The notes under the pieces: generated by a model
Seen by the model: only the letters and a program-made list of their open reading frames with translations
Told to the model about the DNA's origin: nothing
Databases searched by the model: none
Part shown: in pieces, positions 61,237-64,000 of the stretch
Layout of the letters: every line of letters starts with the position of its first letter
Numbering within the stretch: the first letter of the stretch is position 1
NCBI RefSeq assembly: GCF_023036475.1
Contig: NZ_JAJQKI010000014.1
Location: forward strand, 1-64,000
Length of the DNA stretch: 64,000 nt
Source: Bacillus pinisoli
GTDB lineage: Bacteria > Bacillota > Bacilli > Bacillales > SA4
Reading direction: 5' to 3'
Position numbers and translations under genes: made by a program

Positions 61237-62237
61237 TACTCCTTCACGACTCCTTCAACCACAGTTAGGTCAAACAAGCTAGAAACGTCTACCTCTTGAT
61301 CGACATATCCAAGTTCAAACGCTACATCTGCAAGCTGTTGGTAAAAATCAAAATCCGACTGACTAAACTGCCAATCAAATACCATCTTTTCTTTAGCCTG
61401 AGCAATCACATCTACTGCCTTCACTCCAGCAACATCTTGAATATTAAACACATCTACTAACACTTCGTTTCCATCTTCTTGATCATTATTCAAGTAGCTG
61501 ATGGTTGATTGATGAACTTCCATAAAGGCTTTAATTGCCTCAGGTTTATTTTTCAACGCATCTTCAGATACGATAATAACAAGAGCTGGATCTTTTTCTT
61601 CAGCAATTTGCTTTTTTCCGTGCAATAATGCATATGTTAGGAACGGTTCATTTAATACCCCAGCCTGTGCTTGGTTAGAATCAATCGCCGCTTCAATATT
61701 TGGCTGTTTAAATTCTTGTATCGTTACATCCTCATTTAATAGACCTGCCTTTGGTAAAAGAAGGCCACGTGTAATAATATCAACACCACTTCCACGCTGT
61801 ACACCAGCAATCACACTGCCCTTTAATTGGTCTAAACTAGTAACCTCACTACCTTCTGAAACAACGACTCCAATACTACCTTCGTTTACTTTTGAAATGA
61901 CTTTCACCGGTAGTCCACGTGATGCCCAATTTACTAAAGCTGGAACACCTGCGTAGGCAACATCTAAATCGCCCGATGCAAAAGCTTGATATAATTCCGG
62001 ACCAGAGTTGAAACCATACGTTTTTACGTCTAGTTTTTCTGCAAAAAACCCTTTTTTATCTGCTACAATTCCAGGGGCATTCGCGAGAATTGATACATAT
62101 CCAATATTTAATGAGGGTTTTTTTGCTTCACCTTCTGTTGATTGTGCTGTTTCTTGCGTTTGCTCATTAGCACCACATGCAGTCATAAACATAACTGACA
62201 CCATTATCATACTTAACATACTCATCCATTTTTTCAT
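61236..62237 (-). CDS. ABC importer binding lipoprotein (SsuA/NMT1-like)
   Basis: A 333-residue extracellular binding protein with lipobox (VMFMTAC, Cys21), anchored outside the membrane. The mature part has the SsuA/NMT1 pattern LNIGYVSILANAPGIVADKKG, a GPELYQAFASGDLDVAYAG core and GSGVDIITRG. Related proteins bind alkane sulfonates, taurine, nitrate or the thiamine pyrimidine. GGGGGAAA lies before the ATG, 12 bp after the ATPase gene. Confidence 0.9.
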   Translation of the reverse strand: MKKWMSMLSMIMVSVMFMTACGANEQTQETAQSTEGEAKKPSLNIGYVSILANAPGIVADKKGFFAEKLDVKTYGFNSGPELYQAFASGDLDVAYAGVPALVNWASRGLPVKVISKVNEGSIGVVVSEGSEVTSLDQLKGSVIAGVQRGSGVDIITRGLLLPKAGLLNEDVTIQEFKQPNIEAAIDSNQAQAGVLNEPFLTYALLHGKKQIAEEKDPALVIIVSEDALKNKPEAIKAFMEVHQSTISYLNNDQEDGNEVLVDVFNIQDVAGVKAVDVIAQAKEKMVFDWQFSQSDFDFYQQLADVAFELGYVDQEVDVSSLFDLTVVEGVVKE

Positions 62238-62249
62238 CTTTATTTCCCC

Positions 62250-63002
62250 CTATGTTTGTTGCCGCTCGAGCCGTAAGAACTCATATAGCCTTTTTTGATA
62301 ATCGTTATAGGCAGAAGAGGTACGATCTCTAGGCTTTTCTAGTTCAATGTTTACGATCTCATTCAACGTGCCATCTTTACTTAACAAAATAACGGTGTCT
62401 GATAGATAGATAGCTTCATCAATGCTGTGAGTCACAAGCACCGTTGTCATACTTAGTTGCTGATGAAGAGAGAGTAATTCCTCCTGTAGAACATCTCTTG
62501 TCTGTGCATCAAGTGCACTGAAAGGTTCATCTAAAAGCAGAATACTAGGCTCAGTGACTAACGTCCTAGCCAGCGCTACTCGCTGTTTCATCCCGCCAGA
62601 TAAAGATGAAATAGGAAAATCAACGTAAGAGGTCAAACCAACCAGTTCAATCATATCTCTTACTTTTTGATCACGTTTATCCTTAGGAAAATTCTGCATT
62701 TTTAACCCAAACTCAACATTCTTATATACGGTTAGCCATGGGAATAATGCTAAATCTTGAAAAACAAAGCCTCTATCTTGTGATGGTTTTTTCACTTGCT
62801 CTCCATCAATTTTAATGGTCCCTTTTGTGGACGGAAAAAAACCTGCCAATAAATTGAGTAATGTTGATTTTCCACACCCACTCGGACCTACAATAGAAAC
62901 AAAAGAGTTCTTCTTAATATTAAAAGAGATATCATGTAGCACCTCTGAGTGTTCATTGTATTGAAAGCCTACATGATTTGCATGTACAAAATCCGTTGAC
63001 AT
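62250..63002 (-). CDS. ABC importer ATPase (SsuB/TauB-type)
   Basis: A 250-residue cytosolic ATPase. Walker A is VGPSGCGKST (38-47 in approximate numbering), the Q loop is in FVFQDLALFPWLTV, the signature is LSGGMKQRVALAR, Walker B is ILLLDEPFSALD, and the switch His is in LVTHSIDEAI. It drives the SsuC-like permease. It lies 19 bp after the DsrE-like gene, with GGGAGGGATAAGG upstream, and heads the transporter part of the operon. Confidence 0.92.
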   Translation of the reverse strand: MSTDFVHANHVGFQYNEHSEVLHDISFNIKKNSFVSIVGPSGCGKSTLLNLLAGFFPSTKGTIKIDGEQVKKPSQDRGFVFQDLALFPWLTVYKNVEFGLKMQNFPKDKRDQKVRDMIELVGLTSYVDFPISSLSGGMKQRVALARTLVTEPSILLLDEPFSALDAQTRDVLQEELLSLHQQLSMTTVLVTHSIDEAIYLSDTVILLSKDGTLNEIVNIELEKPRDRTSSAYNDYQKRLYEFLRLERQQT

Positions 63003-63021
63003 TACCTTATCCCTCCCTCCA

Positions 63022-63363
63022 TTAGAGCGCTAAATATGCCCATCCTTCTGCTTGTCTTCTAACAAGGTGAGCCACACCTGAACCAGCTGTGCCAACACTA
63101 CATGACAAAGCTTCGACCTGTAGATTTTGCCTTGTTAATGTATTATTGCAAACAATAAAACGTACTCCCTTTTCCAGCAGAGATTTTCTTCTCTCCGAAA
63201 TCACGGGATCTTCTGTTGTTACAAGCTCTAATCCATCACCAAATACGACAACCTCACACTCAGTCCATTCATCTGCCAAACTCTTGTGAAGGTTGAGGAT
63301 ATTATTCGTGATTTTCATAAAATAATCAGTACCTTGTTTATTAACTTGTATAACTACTTTCAT
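63022..63363 (-). CDS. DsrE-like protein heading the ABC operon
   Basis: A 113-residue protein of the DsrE/DsrF/YchN-like fold. It starts MKVVIQVNKQGTDYFMKIT and continues ECEVVVFGDGLELVT, VRFIVCNNTLTRQNLQ and EALSCSVGTAGSGVAHLV. Members carry sulfur or bind small molecules, and a Cys in the VCNNTL region often has a role (the active Cys of such folds). It is the first gene of the operon, preceded by a good promoter at 63406-63435. Neighbouring SsuABC-like genes suggest sulfur supply. The start is uncertain: ATG 63363 or GTGs at 63372/63375. Confidence 0.78.
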   Translation of the reverse strand: MKVVIQVNKQGTDYFMKITNNILNLHKSLADEWTECEVVVFGDGLELVTTEDPVISERRKSLLEKGVRFIVCNNTLTRQNLQVEALSCSVGTAGSGVAHLVRRQAEGWAYLAL

Positions 63364-63405
63364 TATAAACACCACTATCCTTATTATCCTTAGTTGAATA
63401 CTAGG

Positions 63406-63435
63406 ATTTTAAAGGATACAGGTTGAATTTGTCAA
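63406..63435 (-). promoter_or_regulatory. Promoter of the DsrE-ABC operon
   Basis: On the minus strand TTGACA (63435-63430) is followed 18 bp later by TAAAAT (63411-63406), a good SigA-type match, with about 43 bp from the -10 to the ATG. Confidence 0.7.
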
Positions 63436-63452
63436 AGAATTTATTTCAACAC

Positions 63453-63519
63453 AAAAAAATGGTGGTGCCAAAGCCTAGAAATGCATATCTCATGCCTAGA
63501 TTTGACACCACTATTTTTA
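63453..63519. terminator. Long hairpin with T tracts on both sides
   Basis: AATGGTGGTG pairs with CACCACTATT (one mismatch), with inner CAAA/TTTG and CTAG/CTAG pairs. A7 before the stem and TTTTTAT after it make it a bidirectional terminator candidate. No gene is seen ending here on the plus strand, so it may shield the DsrE promoter from transcription entering from the right. Confidence 0.7.
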
Positions 63520-63676
63520 TTATTTTATTACTTAAGGTTCGCCTAAATTGGTAATGATTTATTTTCGTTTGAGGGAATCGATTCTGTATAGAAAATAAAG
63601 AAATTAAAGTGGAGAGAATAAACAGTGTACATGCGAAAGGGAATATAAAAGTGCATTCTTAATGAAAAATATTTAA

Positions 63677-64000
63677 AGGACGATACTCTTACTTATAGGT
63701 TGAAGTAAGAGTATCGTCCTGAGTTTCGAATTTATTGCAATCATATGTATGTGGCCGCTTTTGCCGTAACTTACTATAAAAAAGTTTTAAACCACCACTC
63801 CTCAAAGTGGGTGTTCGTAGAAACATTCCTGTGTGTCCTCCATGTCGTATAGACAGAGGCCTGTCATTCCTGCTTCAAGGTAAAACTCCCTAATATAGCA
63901 TAAAGGTTAAAACTTTTTTATCATTACGAACAAAGCAGCGTGTTACCTAATACTACCCTACTGTAGCTCATAATTCAATGGAAATGGTTGGTGAGAGAGG
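63677..64000. repeat. Structured dispersed repeat, copy 2
   Basis: It starts with a perfect 18 bp hairpin (AGGACGATACTCTTACTT, 63677-63720). Then comes the same block as at 18141-18425, with AAAGTTTTAAACC (63781-63793) pairing with GGTTAAAACTTT (63905-63916). The same inner hairpins are present, including TGTC-GTATA-GACA. Similarity runs to the window edge, so it may continue beyond. The flanking hairpin differs in sequence between the copies, although its position is conserved. Confidence 0.75.

Noticed and set aside
63453-63519. Riboswitch in front of the DsrE-ABC operon
   Set aside because: The hairpin lies upstream of the good promoter at 63406-63435, so it is not in the operon's leader.

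Overview
The window is low-GC DNA from an endospore-forming member of the Bacillaceae. The evidence is a Bacillus-type 5S rRNA and long tRNA array, a CotF-like spore coat gene, strong AAGGAGG ribosome-binding sites with frequent TTG and GTG starts, a tyrosine T-box, CcpA-type cre sites, Spo0A boxes, and many genes of Bacillus-typical families (YfmJ, DUF421, YqcI/YcgG, DUF4003, CBO0543).

Layout. 1-1770: the 3' end of an rRNA operon, with 5S rRNA, a broken tRNA-Asn copy and 13 intact tRNA genes closed by a strong terminator. 1900-10000: small metabolic and housekeeping genes (SRPBCC, two VOC proteins, a UPF1-like helicase, an MDR oxidoreductase, an NTF2-like protein, a 5-FTHF cyclo-ligase-like protein, DUF421) plus the relic of an amino-acid permease. 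10390-13620: a large secreted M36 metalloprotease. 13690-27780: a coat protein, an amidinotransferase-fold protein, alkaline phosphatase, two lipoproteins, a chemoreceptor, CBO0543 membrane proteins (one broken by a stop codon), an rpiA relic, and a MarR gene followed by T-box-controlled tyrZ. 28010-33460: a secreted two-headed amylopullulanase behind two cre-like sites. 33600-35960: a GyrI-like protein, a small membrane protein and a sodium symporter.

36227-55611 is the main metabolic system, a beta-glucan (laminarin-type) utilisation locus. It has an LplB/LplC/LipO-type ABC importer, a YesM/YesN two-component system, two aldo/keto reductases, a GH16 without signal peptide, a GH1 beta-glucosidase, a GH161 beta-1,3-glucan phosphorylase, a GH30 without signal peptide, and a secreted GH16 laminarinase with four C-terminal binding modules. 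The inferred flow is: the secreted GH16 cuts the polymer, the importer takes up rather long, possibly branched oligosaccharides, and cytoplasmic GH16, GH30, GH161 and GH1 finish the job, partly by phosphorolysis to glucose-1-phosphate. A GPH-type sugar symporter with a perfect cre and a palindromic operator follows on the opposite strand.

57800-64000: a MntA/HepT toxin-antitoxin pair, a DHA2-type drug exporter, and an operon for a DsrE-like protein and an SsuABC/TauABC-like importer.

Several features are not explained by genes. Two six-unit arrays of a short GTG-containing motif have a strict ~20 bp period (8956-9061 and 55687-55795). A ~250 bp structured repeat occurs twice (18141-18425 and 63677-64000). 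A 200 bp MITE-like element has 29 bp terminal inverted repeats, and a 53 bp derivative of it appears to serve as a terminator. All assignments were made by reading the sequence; no database search was run.
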